Below are positions 1 through 9,700 of a stretch of DNA of 64,000 nucleotides, piece by piece. Within the stretch, counting starts at the first letter, position 1. Every line of letters starts with the position of its first letter. The DNA lies in NCBI RefSeq assembly GCF_038433465.1, contig NZ_JAESVF010000003.1, forward strand, positions 124,001 through 188,000. Reading direction: 5' to 3'. Below the pieces are notes generated by a model, which saw nothing but the letters and a program-made list of their open reading frames with translations, was not told where the DNA came from and made no database searches. The DNA is from Galbibacter sp038433465. GTDB lineage: Bacteria > Bacteroidota > Bacteroidia > Flavobacteriales > Flavobacteriaceae. A program made the translations under genes and the position numbers.

Positions 1-34
1 TATTTTTTTAAATAAAAATATTTTTCAAGTTTGA

Positions 35-65
35 TTTGATTGCTAACTTTTTGTTTATATATTTG
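35..65 (+). promoter_or_regulatory. Promoter of the tRNA-Met gene
   Basis: TTTG at 35-38, exactly 19 nt, then TATATTTG at 58-65. This is a full match to the Bacteroidota primary sigma factor consensus (TTTG at -33, TAnnTTTG at -7). Transcription would start near 70, about 34 nt before the mature tRNA 5' end. It is the cleanest promoter in the window and serves as a reference for the weaker candidates. Confidence 0.7.
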
Positions 66-103
66 CACCCGCCTAACAGAAAAAGGCGACACATAAAAAC
101 AAT

Positions 104-177
104 GGCGAGGTAGCTCAGTTGGTTAGAGCGTCGGATTCATAACCCGGAGGTCACGGGTTCAACTCCCGTCCTCGCTA
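104..177 (+). tRNA. tRNA-Met (anticodon CAT)
   Basis: A complete cloverleaf can be drawn. The 7-bp acceptor stem (GGCGAGG with CCTCGCT) closes with G-U at 1-72, the D arm is GCTC/GAGC, the anticodon loop TTCATAA has CAT at 138-140, the T loop is TTCAACT and the discriminator is A177. CCA is not encoded. The paired 1-72 position argues against initiator tRNA; a lysidine-modified tRNA-Ile(CAT) cannot be excluded from sequence alone. The anticodon stem has one A-C opposition next to the loop. Confidence 0.93.
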
Positions 178-206
178 CAAAAGAACAAGCGTTCTTAAAC
201 TTAAGT

Positions 207-243
207 AAAAGCGATTTCTACAGTAATTAGAAATCGCTTTTTT
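207..243 (+). terminator. Intrinsic terminator of the tRNA-Met unit
   Basis: Arms AAAGCGATTTCTA (from 208) and TAGAAATCGCTTT (228-240) pair perfectly around a 7-nt loop and run into a T tract. It lies 30 nt after the tRNA, so the tRNA appears to be a single-gene unit. Confidence 0.75.
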
Positions 244-323
244 ATTCCATACACTATACTTTAATTTAACATTAAATGTTTTCAGATAAAACGTTTAATT
301 GCTTTTAAGATATTTTTTTATTG

Positions 324-331
324 TAAGTTTG
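324..331 (+). promoter_or_regulatory. Candidate -7 box for the metal island
   Basis: TAAGTTTG matches TAnnTTTG. No TTTG lies 19 nt upstream; the nearest is a TTG at 299-301, 22 nt away. The predicted start site would be only a few nucleotides before the ATG at 340, giving an almost leaderless transcript. Two AT-rich palindromes lie just upstream (ATTTAA-CA-TTAAAT at 264-277 and AAACGTTT at 289-296) and could be operators, but both are low-complexity. Confidence 0.35.
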
Positions 332-339
332 CGATTCAG

Positions 340-642
340 ATGAGTGGTAAATTCAAACATATCGTCTCCTATTTATTCCTCGCACTTTTTATTTCTATAA
401 AATTTGCTGGACTACATGTCTTGTCTCATGATGAAGATAAAGACCATGTTATAAATTGTACGATTTGTGATCATATCATTACCAACGATCATACACCTTT
501 ACTACCATCGGACTCACCAGAATATACAGTAACGGAAGTTAACGTAGAGATTGTAACACGTACTTCTACAACGTATCACTTTCAATATTCTCCACAGGAT
601 ATTGCAAAGCACCTTTTCTCTAGGCCTCCTCCTACTGTATAA
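340..642 (+). CDS. Small exported His/Cys-containing protein, first gene of metal island
   Basis: 100 residues with an N-terminal hydrophobic segment (about residues 7-26) that is either a signal peptide or a membrane anchor. A short polar region follows, carrying His, Asp and a CxxC pair (LHVLSHDEDKDH, then CTICDH and NDH). Small proteins of this type, often with a CxxC and clustered His, are found just upstream of metal-related TBDR genes in Bacteroidota. No named family was recognised. The 160-nt gap to the receptor gene lacks an obvious terminator, so co-transcription is likely. The suggested role is periplasmic metal handling or sensing, inferred only from residue content and the neighbouring TBDR and His-rich lipoproteins. 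Confidence 0.6.
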   Translation: MSGKFKHIVSYLFLALFISIKFAGLHVLSHDEDKDHVINCTICDHIITNDHTPLLPSDSPEYTVTEVNVEIVTRTSTTYHFQYSPQDIAKHLFSRPPPTV

Positions 643-802
643 CCTCACCTTTTACATATAATTTTTACAATCTATTTATTTTCAGAATAATATAGTGCTT
701 TTGGCGCTTGTATTACTCTTGTATCTAAATACATTACAAAGTTATATCTACCAAAATAAAGCTCTAATAATGAGCTGAATAAGAATTTCACATTCATATT
801 TA

Positions 803-3157
803 ATGTTACAAAAATTATTGGGAGTATGCCTAAGTATTTTCTTATGGTCATACGCGCATGCACAAGAAACCTACACTATAAACGGGAAGGTTCTTGATGC
901 AAGTACAAACAAAGTTATTTCGGGAGCTACCCTTTCGGTTGCTAACATCTATGCTGTTTCTGCTGATGATGGAACGTTCAGTTTAAACGGACTACAACAG
1001 GGGAAACACAATTTAAAAATCACACATTTAGGATATGCAACAGCTACAATCCCTATAGATTTATTTGCTGATAAAAGCGACTTTATTATAACGCTAGAAA
1101 GCGAAGATGTCCTTTTGGAAGAAGTAGAATTACAAAGCAAAAAAGTTGATAATTCTTCGGTAGTTTCCATAAGTGCTTCAAAAGAGTTTCTCGAGTCTAA
1201 CCGAGAAAATAGCTTAATGCAAACATTGAGTAAAATTCCTGGTGTAAGCACAATTAATATTGGTTCTGGGCAATCTAAACCAATTATTAGAGGTTTAGGT
1301 TTTAACCGAGTAAGTGTTGTTCAAAACGGTGTAAAACACGAAGCACAGCAATGGGGAAGCGATCATGGACTGGAAATCGATCAATACGGAATTGAACACA
1401 TAGAAATCATTAAAGGGCCCGCTTCTTTAATGTATGGGTCGGATGCTATTGCAGGAGTTGTAGATATTAAACCCTCTGCTGTTCCGTCGAAAGGCTTTTC
1501 GGGAGATGTAAATTTATTAGCAGAAAGCAACAATGATTTATTCGGGATTTCTAGCGGAATAGCATCTAGAAAAGAACATTGGTTTTTCCGTGGACGTTTA
1601 ACTTACAGAGATTACGGAGATTATAAAGTTCCCGCAAATACCATCAATTACGAAGGTTATGTATTCGATTTATATAAAAATCATTTAAGAAATACCGCAG
1701 GAAAAGAAGCCAATGCAAGTGCGAGTTTCGGATTTATTTCAGACAGAATAAAATCAGAAACCTTCATCAGCAATGTAAATGCAAAAAACGGATTCTTTGC
1801 AAATGCTCACGGTTTGGAAGTTAGAACCTCAGATATAGATTACGATAGTTCTAACAGAGATATTGATTTGCCGTATCACACGGTTAACCATTTTAAAATT
1901 GTCAACAATACAAATATCTTTTTTGACACGCATACGCTTACGCTGGATGTTGGCTATCAAAACAATTATAGAGAAGAACATTCCGAGCCTGTTCCGCATG
2001 GGTATATGCCTACACCTCCCAACACCACTGAAAGAATTTTTAATAAAAATACGTACACCCTAAATGTTAAAGACAAACTTAAAGCTCTTGGCAACCATTT
2101 GCTTTCAACAGGGTTACAGGCTGAATTACAAAATAATAATATCGGCGGATGGGGCTTTTTAATACCAGCATATGAACGCTACACTTTAGGGGCGTTTGTT
2201 TATGACCAATATGAAGTTAATCCGAACTTTCATGTTTTAGGAGGAGTTCGTTTTGATTATGGGTTTATGAATACGGATGCATATTACGATTGGTATCCTT
2301 CAACAGTGAATAACCCTGATGGATCTACTTCTTATATATATGAGCAACGCGCACAAAACGAGTCTTTACACTTTGGGAATTTTAGTGGTTCTGTAGGTGT
2401 TAATTATCAGCAGGAAAAAACATCTTATAAATTCAATATAGGAAAAAGCTTCCGTATGCCGTTGGCAAACGAACTAGCTTCAGATGGGGTAAATTATCAT
2501 ATGTATCGATATGAAAAGGGGAATATAAATCTCGATCCAGAAGAATCTTATCAGTTTGATTTTGAAGTGAGTCACAACTTTAAAAATTTCAGTATAAGTG
2601 CGAGTCCGTTTTTTAACTATTTCAGCAATTTTATTTACCTAAATCCTACGTCAAACTATTACGAAACTTTGCAGATTTATGAGTATACGCAAAGCGAAGT
2701 GATACGCTACGGAGGTGAAATGCAGGTTAACACAACACTGTTTGACAAGCTAGACTTAAGCGCTTCTGCAGAGTATGTGTATTCAGAACAAACAAGCGGA
2801 CCAAAAAAAGGATTTACAATTCCGTTTTCCCCTCCCCTTTCAGGACTGTTTACGGCGCGTTATGAGATAGCTAACATGCTATTTCTACAACAAACTACAT
2901 TTAGTGCGAATTTCAAAGTTACTGCAACTCAAAAAGAAATTGTTCCGCCTGAAGAAATAACAGACGGGTACCAAGTTTTAGACCTCGCAATGCAAGCAAA
3001 AATAAACGCATTTACAAATAAAAACCCGTTGGAGTTACGATTCAAACTCAACAATGTTTTCAATACAAAATACTTTAATCACACCAGTTTCTACAGACTT
3101 ATAGATGTTCCAGAAGCTGGTAGAAACATATCAATTTCACTAACACAAACATTTTAA
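803..3157 (+). CDS. TonB-dependent receptor, ZnuD-like, probable metal importer
   Basis: 784 residues. A signal peptide (about 1-20, ending AHAQ) is followed by a carboxypeptidase-regulatory-like domain (about 24-110), a plug domain (about 115-225) and a 22-strand-type barrel ending in a C-terminal Phe (SLTQTF). The plug reads QWGSDHGLEID then IEIIKGPASLMYGSDAIAGVV. An SDHG/GDHG-type plug motif of this sort is shared with zinc receptors such as ZnuD. The barrel has further His near EEHSEPVPHGYMP. The receptor should move a chelated metal or small metal complex across the outer membrane using TonB energy. It is followed after 16 nt by the first His-rich lipoprotein and is part of the same transcription unit. 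Zinc is the best guess; cobalt, nickel or copper are not excluded. Confidence 0.85.
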   Translation: MLQKLLGVCLSIFLWSYAHAQETYTINGKVLDASTNKVISGATLSVANIYAVSADDGTFSLNGLQQGKHNLKITHLGYATATIPIDLFADKSDFIITLESEDVLLEEVELQSKKVDNSSVVSISASKEFLESNRENSLMQTLSKIPGVSTINIGSGQSKPIIRGLGFNRVSVVQNGVKHEAQQWGSDHGLEIDQYGIEHIEIIKGPASLMYGSDAIAGVVDIKPSAVPSKGFSGDVNLLAESNNDLFGISSGIASRKEHWFFRGRLTYRDYGDYKVPANTINYEGYVFDLYKNHLRNTAGKEANASASFGFISDRIKSETFISNVNAKNGFFANAHGLEVRTSDIDYDSSNRDIDLPYHTVNHFKIVNNTNIFFDTHTLTLDVGYQNNYREEHSEPVPHGYMPTPPNTTERIFNKNTYTLNVKDKLKALGNHLLSTGLQAELQNNNIGGWGFLIPAYERYTLGAFVYDQYEVNPNFHVLGGVRFDYGFMNTDAYYDWYPSTVNNPDGSTSYIYEQRAQNESLHFGNFSGSVGVNYQQEKTSYKFNIGKSFRMPLANELASDGVNYHMYRYEKGNINLDPEESYQFDFEVSHNFKNFSISASPFFNYFSNFIYLNPTSNYYETLQIYEYTQSEVIRYGGEMQVNTTLFDKLDLSASAEYVYSEQTSGPKKGFTIPFSPPLSGLFTARYEIANMLFLQQTTFSANFKVTATQKEIVPPEEITDGYQVLDLAMQAKINAFTNKNPLELRFKLNNVFNTKYFNHTSFYRLIDVPEAGRNISISLTQTF

Positions 3158-3173
3158 TTAATATTTTAAACCA

Positions 3174-3956
3174 ATGATTATGAAGTTAAATTTTAAATTT
3201 TTAGCAGTACTTTTTTTAGGGATTATCGTTTCCTCTTGTAGCAGTGACGACGATAATAATTTAAGCAATGGAGCTCCAGAGATTTCGAATTTCGAATACG
3301 GAATGGGTGGTAGCGACCATGGAAGCGATCAATACGCATACATAGGTTCGGATATTCATATGGAAGCCGAAATTTATGCGGAAGCTACCGTAAGCAGTAT
3401 TGCCGTTTCTATCCATGCGCACGATCTTGAAGTTGGAGAGGGAGAAGAAGAATGGGATTTTGAGCAAACTTACACAGATGAAAAATATCTTGTAATCAAT
3501 CCAACTTTCCATGAGCATATCGACATCCCAACAACAGCTCCTGCAGGAGAATACCACGTGGTTTTAACTGTAACAGATCAAGCAGGAAACAGCACCGAGG
3601 TTGAAGGACATTTAGATATCCTAGATCCAATTACAATTAGCGATGTTTCAATCGATTCTTCCGTAGCAAGAGGTAGTGATCTTCATGCTGAATTTATGAT
3701 TAATGCCGTAAATGGTGTTCATAATATTTTAGTTGATATCCACGCTCACGGACTTACTCTAGCAGAAGGAGAAGTAGAATGGGATTTCGAACAAACTTAC
3801 GAAGAAGGATACCACGAATTAACAGAAGTAGAATTCCATGAGCATATCGATGTTCCAGCTACAGCTCCAGCAGGAGAATACCATATGTCAATCACTATTG
3901 AAGATGAAAATGGAAATACTACTACATTCGAATCTCATATTGATGTAACAGAGTAA
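3174..3956 (+). CDS. His-rich lipoprotein with two tandem DUF4625-like domains
   Basis: 260 residues. A lipoprotein signal ends at Cys22, and the mature end SSDDDN is an acidic surface-export-type signal, so the protein is probably displayed on the cell surface. Two similar domains follow (about 34-140 and 143-258). Each holds an IHAH motif, WDFEQTY, FHEHID, APAGEYH, a (V/I)xDxxGN turn and a final xHxD strand, so the gene arose by internal duplication. The pattern fits DUF4625, a family of Bacteroidota lipoproteins of unknown function. The regular His pairs suggest metal binding at the mouth of the upstream TBDR, which is an inference. ATG at 3174 is used; ATG at 3180 is an equally good start. 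Confidence 0.75.
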   Translation: MIMKLNFKFLAVLFLGIIVSSCSSDDDNNLSNGAPEISNFEYGMGGSDHGSDQYAYIGSDIHMEAEIYAEATVSSIAVSIHAHDLEVGEGEEEWDFEQTYTDEKYLVINPTFHEHIDIPTTAPAGEYHVVLTVTDQAGNSTEVEGHLDILDPITISDVSIDSSVARGSDLHAEFMINAVNGVHNILVDIHAHGLTLAEGEVEWDFEQTYEEGYHELTEVEFHEHIDVPATAPAGEYHMSITIEDENGNTTTFESHIDVTE

Positions 3957-3965
3957 TAATTCATA

Positions 3966-4003
3966 AACAGCCTCAAACAGATAATTTGTTTGAGGTTGTT
4001 TTT
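3966..4003 (+). terminator. Hairpin with T tract between lipoprotein genes (attenuator or terminator)
   Basis: Arms 3966-3979 (AACAGCCTCAAACA) and 3987-4000 (TGTTTGAGGTTGTT) pair over 14 bp with one G-T, followed by TTT. It sits 10 nt after the first lipoprotein gene and only 15 nt before the next start. It probably lowers, rather than abolishes, expression of the two downstream lipoproteins. Confidence 0.5.
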
Positions 4004-4017
4004 AAAACTTATTTAAG

Positions 4018-4494
4018 ATGAAATTTTTATTAAAAACTGTCACTATTTTCTTGATGCTCTTCACCATAGTTTCTTGTTCTAGTGACGATGTAGAAAAAGA
4101 CGAACAAAAACCAACCATTACTGTTAATTACGAAGGCGGATTCCCTCAAGCCTGCGAAACTTTAAAACGTGGCGAAAGCTATCATTTTAAAGCTCTAGTT
4201 ACAGATAATATGGCATTAGCAGCCTACAGTTTAGATCTCCATCATAATTTTGATCATCATACACATGACGACCAAGGAGCGGATTGTGAGTTAGACGCTC
4301 TCAAAGAGGCTGTAAACCCATTAATTTATATGGAAAATTTTAGTATTCCTGACGGACAAACTTCATACGAAATAGACATTTTAATAACTATTCCAGATGA
4401 TGTTGACACAGGAGATTATCACTGTGCTTACTCTGTTACCGACCAAACAGGGTGGCAATCTAGGACTTCTGTAGACATTAAAATCGTTGAATAA
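4018..4494 (+). CDS. His-cluster lipoprotein, DUF4625-like
   Basis: 158 residues. A lipoprotein signal ends at Cys20 (TIVSC) with an acidic SSDD end. There is one immunoglobulin-like domain. It keeps the DUF4625 layout: a His-rich strand in the first half, here expanded to LHHNFDHHTHDD with six His in about twelve residues, then GDYHCAYSVTDQTG in the last third. Two more Cys (FPQACET and GADCEL) may form a disulfide. It is a diverged, single-domain relative of the preceding gene. The His cluster strongly suggests transition-metal binding at the cell surface, but no function has been shown for the family. It is third in the receptor-lipoprotein run. Confidence 0.7.
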   Translation: MKFLLKTVTIFLMLFTIVSCSSDDVEKDEQKPTITVNYEGGFPQACETLKRGESYHFKALVTDNMALAAYSLDLHHNFDHHTHDDQGADCELDALKEAVNPLIYMENFSIPDGQTSYEIDILITIPDDVDTGDYHCAYSVTDQTGWQSRTSVDIKIVE

Positions 4495-4530
4495 ACAAAA
4501 TAGAAACTAAATATAAAACAAGTACTAATT

Positions 4531-5493
4531 GTGAAAAATACACAAAAACTTAAAACCCTACTACTAAGTATCCCTGTAATTTTATTTGTATTCGCCTCTT
4601 GTAGTAAAGATGATGAGGACAACACCCCTAAACCACTTCCAACAATATCAGAAATAGAAGTAGGTCTTCATGATAATGAAATCGGAGTTATTGGCGAAGA
4701 TTTTCATTTTAATGCTGAAGTCCTTGCAGGTGATTTACTTGAAAATGTTCAAATAAATATAGAACAGAGAAGTGAAGAAACTTATGATGCAACTTGGTCT
4801 TTTGAAGTAGTTTTTACTGAAAGAATTACAGGATTAAAGAATGCTACACTACATAGACACTTTGATATTCCAGTAGATGCTCCTAGAGGAAAATACGATT
4901 TTATTATAACAGTAAACGATCAAAACGGAACCAATGTTCAAGAAATTAGAGAAATTAACATTATTGATGCTTCCGATTATCCAGAAGTAACTCCATATGT
5001 GAGTGTTTTTGGTATTGATAAAATTGATGCTGATGGGAAATCAGGATTTAATAGCTTCTATAACAATGGTGATTTTAAAGATCCAGACAACGCATTTTTC
5101 AGCAAAGGAGAATCTATATGGTCTGCTTTACAAATTGGAAGCGTTAAAGGCGATGGTGTAATGTATGCATTGTTAATTAAAAAAAGTTATAACCATTTGC
5201 CAGAAACTATCGAGCAAATCGATTTTTCTAAAGCTATCGTAACTGAAGTTGTTGAACACACCGATGAAGAAGAAGTTATCACCTTAAAAAACAACATCAA
5301 TACAGGACATTGGAATTATGGTTTTGCGCTTGAAATAGGAGCCGCAACGGATAACAATATTCCAGAGCCTAACCCAATTACTGACGGAAAAAAATGGGAA
5401 AATGGCACATATTATTATGGAGTTGTATATACCAACATTTCATACAATAGAAGCACATTTAAATATATAGAGTTTGAAATAAACGGATTTTAA
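4531..5493 (+). CDS. Two-part lipoprotein: degenerate DUF4625-like domain plus unique C-terminal domain
   Basis: 320 residues starting at GTG 4531; no in-frame ATG lies nearby, and the signal peptide begins here. The lipobox Cys is residue 24 (FASC) with SKDDED after it. Residues about 36-140 resemble the DUF4625 domain, with LHRHFDIPVDAPRGKYDF and VNDQNGT, but the IHAH strand has become NIEQR, so most candidate metal ligands are gone. Residues about 145-320 form a separate domain that I do not recognise (VSVFGIDKIDADGKSG, SKGESIWSALQIG, NGTYYYGVVYT). The gene ends the island and is followed by a strong terminator. It may be a surface binding protein cooperating with the TBDR. Confidence 0.6.
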   Translation: MKNTQKLKTLLLSIPVILFVFASCSKDDEDNTPKPLPTISEIEVGLHDNEIGVIGEDFHFNAEVLAGDLLENVQINIEQRSEETYDATWSFEVVFTERITGLKNATLHRHFDIPVDAPRGKYDFIITVNDQNGTNVQEIREINIIDASDYPEVTPYVSVFGIDKIDADGKSGFNSFYNNGDFKDPDNAFFSKGESIWSALQIGSVKGDGVMYALLIKKSYNHLPETIEQIDFSKAIVTEVVEHTDEEEVITLKNNINTGHWNYGFALEIGAATDNNIPEPNPITDGKKWENGTYYYGVVYTNISYNRSTFKYIEFEINGF

Positions 5494-5565
5494 AATTCTC
5501 ATGTATACGTTAGCTTTCTAAAGTTAAAAAGCTCATGTATAATAAACGTCACCTCCCTATAACAC

Positions 5566-5597
5566 AAAAAAGGCTTTCGATATCGAAAGCCTTTTAT
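5566..5597. terminator. Bidirectional terminator
   Basis: A 13-bp perfect stem (arms 5568-5580 and 5583-5595, core GGCTTTCGA) has a 2-nt loop and A/T tracts on both sides. It separates the plus-strand metal island from the convergent thioesterase gene and can serve both. Confidence 0.75.
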
Positions 5598-5613
5598 ATT
5601 TTTCAGGAAGTTA

Positions 5614-6000
5614 TTACTTCAATCTGTCTTTTACGTATTCTATTTTTGTTTTGTGGTGTGGCAAAGGTTTTCCTTCTTTATCCAAATTTACCATAATTAT
5701 TTTGTCGATTGTTATGATGGTTTGTCGTGTCATTTTATTTCGGACTTCACAACTTAGTGTCAACGAAGTTTGTCCAAATTTTATTACTTCGATTCCAATT
5801 TCTATAATATCTCCTTTTCTAGCCGATGAGATAAAATTAATTTCAGACATATACTTGGTAACCACATAATTGTTTTCCAACTGAATGATACTGTACAAAG
5901 CAGCTTCCTCATCAATCCACGCTAACAATTTACCTCCAAAAAGGGTTTCATTTGCATTTAAATCTTCTGGTTTTACCCATTTTCTTGTATGAAATCTCAT
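5614..6000 (-). CDS. Acyl-CoA thioesterase, hotdog fold (YciA-like)
   Basis: 128 residues forming one hotdog domain of the acyl-CoA hydrolase type. The start MRFHTRKWVKPEDLN and the ETLFGGKLLAWIDEEAA stretch, where the catalytic-side acidic residues and the long helix lie, are typical of YciA/BACH-like enzymes. The strand pair YVVTKYMSEINF and GDIIEIGIEVIKFG completes the fold. The enzyme should hydrolyse acyl-CoA thioesters in the cytoplasm, either for fatty-acid turnover or to release CoA. It is somewhat shorter than double-hotdog relatives, as expected for a single-domain oligomer. It lies 60 nt downstream of dps on the same strand, with a hairpin between them, so it may have its own promoter. 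Confidence 0.82.
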   Translation of the reverse strand: MRFHTRKWVKPEDLNANETLFGGKLLAWIDEEAALYSIIQLENNYVVTKYMSEINFISSARKGDIIEIGIEVIKFGQTSLTLSCEVRNKMTRQTIITIDKIIMVNLDKEGKPLPHHKTKIEYVKDRLK

Positions 6001-6040
6001 AACTTATTTTTTATTTTCAACTTAATTATTTCAATTTAAA

Positions 6041-6061
6041 ACACCAAAAACCAAGGTGTTT
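6041..6061 (-). terminator. Weak hairpin at the end of dps
   Basis: AACACC and GGTGTT pair around an A/C-rich loop, overlapping the dps stop codon, with an interrupted T tract on the minus strand. It is a possible weak terminator or 3'-end stabiliser. Confidence 0.35.
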
Positions 6062-6542
6062 ATTGCGCTACCACTGCTGAAAACATCCATACCAATTTTT
6101 CTTGCTCTGTAATATAATCGCTCATTAAAGATACAGTTCCTTCGTCATTTATTTCTGAAGCCACAGCTAAAATTTCACGTTCAATAATCAACAATTGTCT
6201 TAAGCCATTTAAAACGGTTTGTAATGCAGTAGTACTATCAAAAATATTTTCAGCTTCTTCAATTTTAGAAATCTTTGTGTAAGCTTTATAAGAATGTAAT
6301 GGTGTTACTCCTAGCGTTAAAATACGCTCAGCTATTTCATCAATATTTTCAAGAGAACTATTGTAAAGTTCTTCAAACTTTTCGTGTAACACAAAAAAAT
6401 CTTTGCCTTTAATATTCCAATGTAAACCTCTTACATTCATATAAAATAGTTGATAATTTGCGAGTAACTCGTTTAAGCTTTCAGCAATTTGTTTTGATCC
6501 TTCTTTTTCTAGTCCTATTTTATTAATTCCTTGTAAATCCAT
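6060..6542 (-). CDS. dps: Dps family ferritin-like protein
   Basis: 160 residues, all alpha, the normal Dps length. The ferroxidase ligands shared across the dodecamer interface are present: His41 in LHWN, His53 in LHEKFEELY, Asp57-equivalent Glu57, Asp68 and Glu72 in NIDEIAERI. Dps proteins oxidise ferrous iron with hydrogen peroxide and store it as a mineral, protecting DNA during starvation or oxidative stress. The short N-terminus lacks a long Lys-rich tail, so direct DNA binding may be weak. It is probably peroxide- or stationary-phase-regulated, as in relatives, but no operator was recognised in the AT-rich 240-nt upstream gap, which it shares with the divergent protease gene. Confidence 0.92.
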   Translation of the reverse strand: MDLQGINKIGLEKEGSKQIAESLNELLANYQLFYMNVRGLHWNIKGKDFFVLHEKFEELYNSSLENIDEIAERILTLGVTPLHSYKAYTKISKIEEAENIFDSTTALQTVLNGLRQLLIIEREILAVASEINDEGTVSLMSDYITEQEKLVWMFSAVVAQ

Positions 6543-6701
6543 TTTGTTTCTTTTTTAATTCGAGTGCAATATACCCTAATTACATGCAATAAATTTTAAT
6601 TATCGATATTATAAAACTATATAATCATAAGTTATAGTTATGCGATATGCCATTAAAATTCTCCCTATAAAAAGCAGCTTATTTTATGAATTCAGAAAAA
6701 A

Positions 6702-6709
6702 TAATTTTG
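6702..6709 (+). promoter_or_regulatory. Candidate -7 box of the tricorn-like protease gene
   Basis: TAATTTTG (TA-AT-TTTG) is followed by C, as in many flavobacterial promoters. No good TTTG is found 19 nt upstream. The predicted leader would be about 65 nt. Confidence 0.35.
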
Positions 6710-6782
6710 CTTTAAAACAAATACATTCCTATTCAAATAAAATTAGTATTTTCCCATTCATTTTCAACTTAATGTAATTTTA

Positions 6783-9700
6783 ATGACAACACTAAAATCC
6801 TCCAAAAAAGCATACAAATTACTTGCTTTACTTCTTGTTTTTTTTGCAACTAGTTTAAACTCTTCAATGTTAGCCCAAGGTTTTGAAGGCTATTACAGGT
6901 ATCCAAACATACATGGTAACACTATTATTTTTACTGCTGAAGGTGATCTATGGAAAGTCTCTCAAAATGGTGGTATCGCACAAAGAATTACATCGCATCT
7001 AGAAGAAGAAATTGCGCCTGCATTTTCTCCCGACGGGACACTTATTGCATATTCTGCAAATTATGAAGGGCCGACCGAAGTGTACACAATTCCTATAAAT
7101 GGAGGAATTCCTACAAGATGGACCTATGAAAGTGATTTTTCATTGGTAAATGGATGGACTCCAGATGGAAAAATAGTTTACGACACAAGAGCATTTTCTA
7201 CACTTCCGAACAGACAATTGGTTACTATTGATATTAACTCGAAGCAAAAAGAAATAGTTCCGTTAAGTCAAGCAAGTGAAGCTTCTTTCAGTAACGATGG
7301 AAAAACTGTATTTTTTGTACGCCCTGCCGACCACGGAAATGTTACAAAACGTTACAAAGGAGGAACAGCCAGACAGGTTTGGAAATTTCAAAAAGGTAGT
7401 ACTGAGGCCATAAAACTAACCAACGATTACGCTGGTGAAAGTCATCATCCGATGTATTTCAACGAGAGAGTTTATCATATAACAGACCGAGATGGAACAA
7501 TGAACATCTGGTCGGTAAACCTAAACGGAAGTGATTTACAACAACATACTTTTCATAAAGATTTTGACATTCGCTACGCCCAACAAAACCAAGGAAAAAT
7601 TGTATACCAATTAGGTGCAGATATTTGGCTTTACGACATCAGTAAAAACACCAATAATAAAGTTGATATTAAAATTGCTTCTGACCTTTCTCAATTACAA
7701 GAAAAATGGGAAGAAAACCCAAAAAAATATATAACCTCTGTAAAACCCAATTTTAAAGGAGATAAAATTGCAATTACATCTAGAGGAAGAGTTTTTGTTT
7801 TTCCTACAAAAGAAGGAAGAATTGTAAACTTCACTCAAAAAAGCAATGTTCGTTATCGCGATGCTATTTTTTCGCATGACGATGAAAACATTTACGCTCT
7901 TTCTGATGAGTCAAGCGAATTTGAGTTTGTTTCGCTTCCTGCAAACGGAATCGGAAAAGAAAAGCAAATTTCTACAAACGGTAGCGTTTTAAGATATGAA
8001 GGCGAGGTTTCTCCCGACGGTAAACACATTGCCTACAGTGACCTTGAAAACAAACTATTTATACTAACTATCGATACAGGAAATAGTGTTGAAGTACCTA
8101 CAAAGAATGAAGGTATTGGTAGTATTTCATGGTCGCCAGACAGTAAATACATCGCCTATGTACAAACGGCATACAACACAATGGATCAAATTTATGTGTA
8201 CAATATCGCATCTAAAGAGAATTTCCCGATAACAACCGACCGAGCAAACAACAAATCCCCGCAATGGAGTTTAGACGGAAAGTATATTTATTTTCTTTCT
8301 GATAGGAGTTTTACTTCTTTGGTAGGATCTCCTTGGGGAACCAGACAACCTGAACCATATTTTGATGCGAGCGAAAAGCTTTATTGCATACCTTTAACTG
8401 AAGGTACTACTACCCCTTTTACAGAAGAAAATGAATTGACCAAGCTACCTAAATGCAAAGAAGAAGATAAAGAAAACACTGTTACTGTCAAAATTGATGC
8501 TAACAACATCATCAGCAGGCTTTATGAAATCCCTATAAAAGCTGGAAATTATAGTAATTTACAAGTTTCTAAAGACAACATTTTTCTACTTAAAAGAGAA
8601 ACAGGAATTGGTGCTAAAACACATTTAGCAACAATAGAAATTACAAATAAATCTCCTAAAATAGAAGAAATTGTAAACGATGTTCAGAGTTTTGATTTGT
8701 CTGGAGACAAGTCTAATATATTACTTAAAAAGAGTAATAACTACTACATGTTTAAAACAACTTCAAAAAAGGTAAGTGACCTTGATGAGAGTAAAATCAG
8801 TTTAGAAAATTGGAAATTTCCAATAACTCCAAAAGAAGATTGGGAACAAATTTTTGTAGATGCATGGAGAATGGAAAGAGATTATTTTTACGACCAAAAC
8901 ATGCATGGTGTTAATTGGGATGCTATGCTAAATAAATACAAGCCTTTATTAAATAGAGTTACTACAAGAGAAGAGTTATCAGACCTTATAGGAAGATATG
9001 TTGGCGAACTTTCAGCCTTGCATACCAGTGTTCGTGGCGGAGATACAAGAGAAGATAAAAACGATATTAATGTAGCTAGTTTAGGAGCTAAATTCAGTAG
9101 AGACACTAAAAATAACGGATATAAAATTGAACATATATATAAAGCTGATCCCGATTATCCTGATGAAAAATCTCCATTAGACAATCCGGCGCTAGATATA
9201 AATGTTGGAGATATTATCACCGCTATAGACGGACAAGATGTTATCAATACAACCGATATTGGTGCACTCATCAGAAATAAAGAAAACAAGCAAGTTCGAT
9301 TAACCATCAAAGGAAAAGCTGAAGATGTAATTGTAAAACCTATAAAAAATGAATACAGTTTACGTTACAGAGATTGGGAATATTCTAGACGAAAAGAAGT
9401 AGAAAATAAAACCGATAACAAGGTTGGTTATGTGCATCTGCAAGCCATGACTGCTCCAGACCTTAATCAATGGTATAGAGAGTTTTACCCTGTTTTTGAT
9501 AGACAAGGTTTAATTATAGATGTTCGAAACAACAGAGGAGGTAATATTGAAAGCTTCATCTTAGAAAAATTACTTCGTAAAGCATGGATGTATTGGAAGC
9601 AAAGATCTGGTAAACCTTATTGGAATATGCAATACGCATTTAGAGGGCATATTGTTATTTTAGTAAACGGAAATACCGCTTCCGATGGTGAGGCGTTTGC

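Noticed and set aside
264..277. ATTTAA-CA-TTAAAT as a Zur or Fur box before the metal island
   Set aside because: Low-complexity AT palindrome with no match to a known consensus that I can verify.
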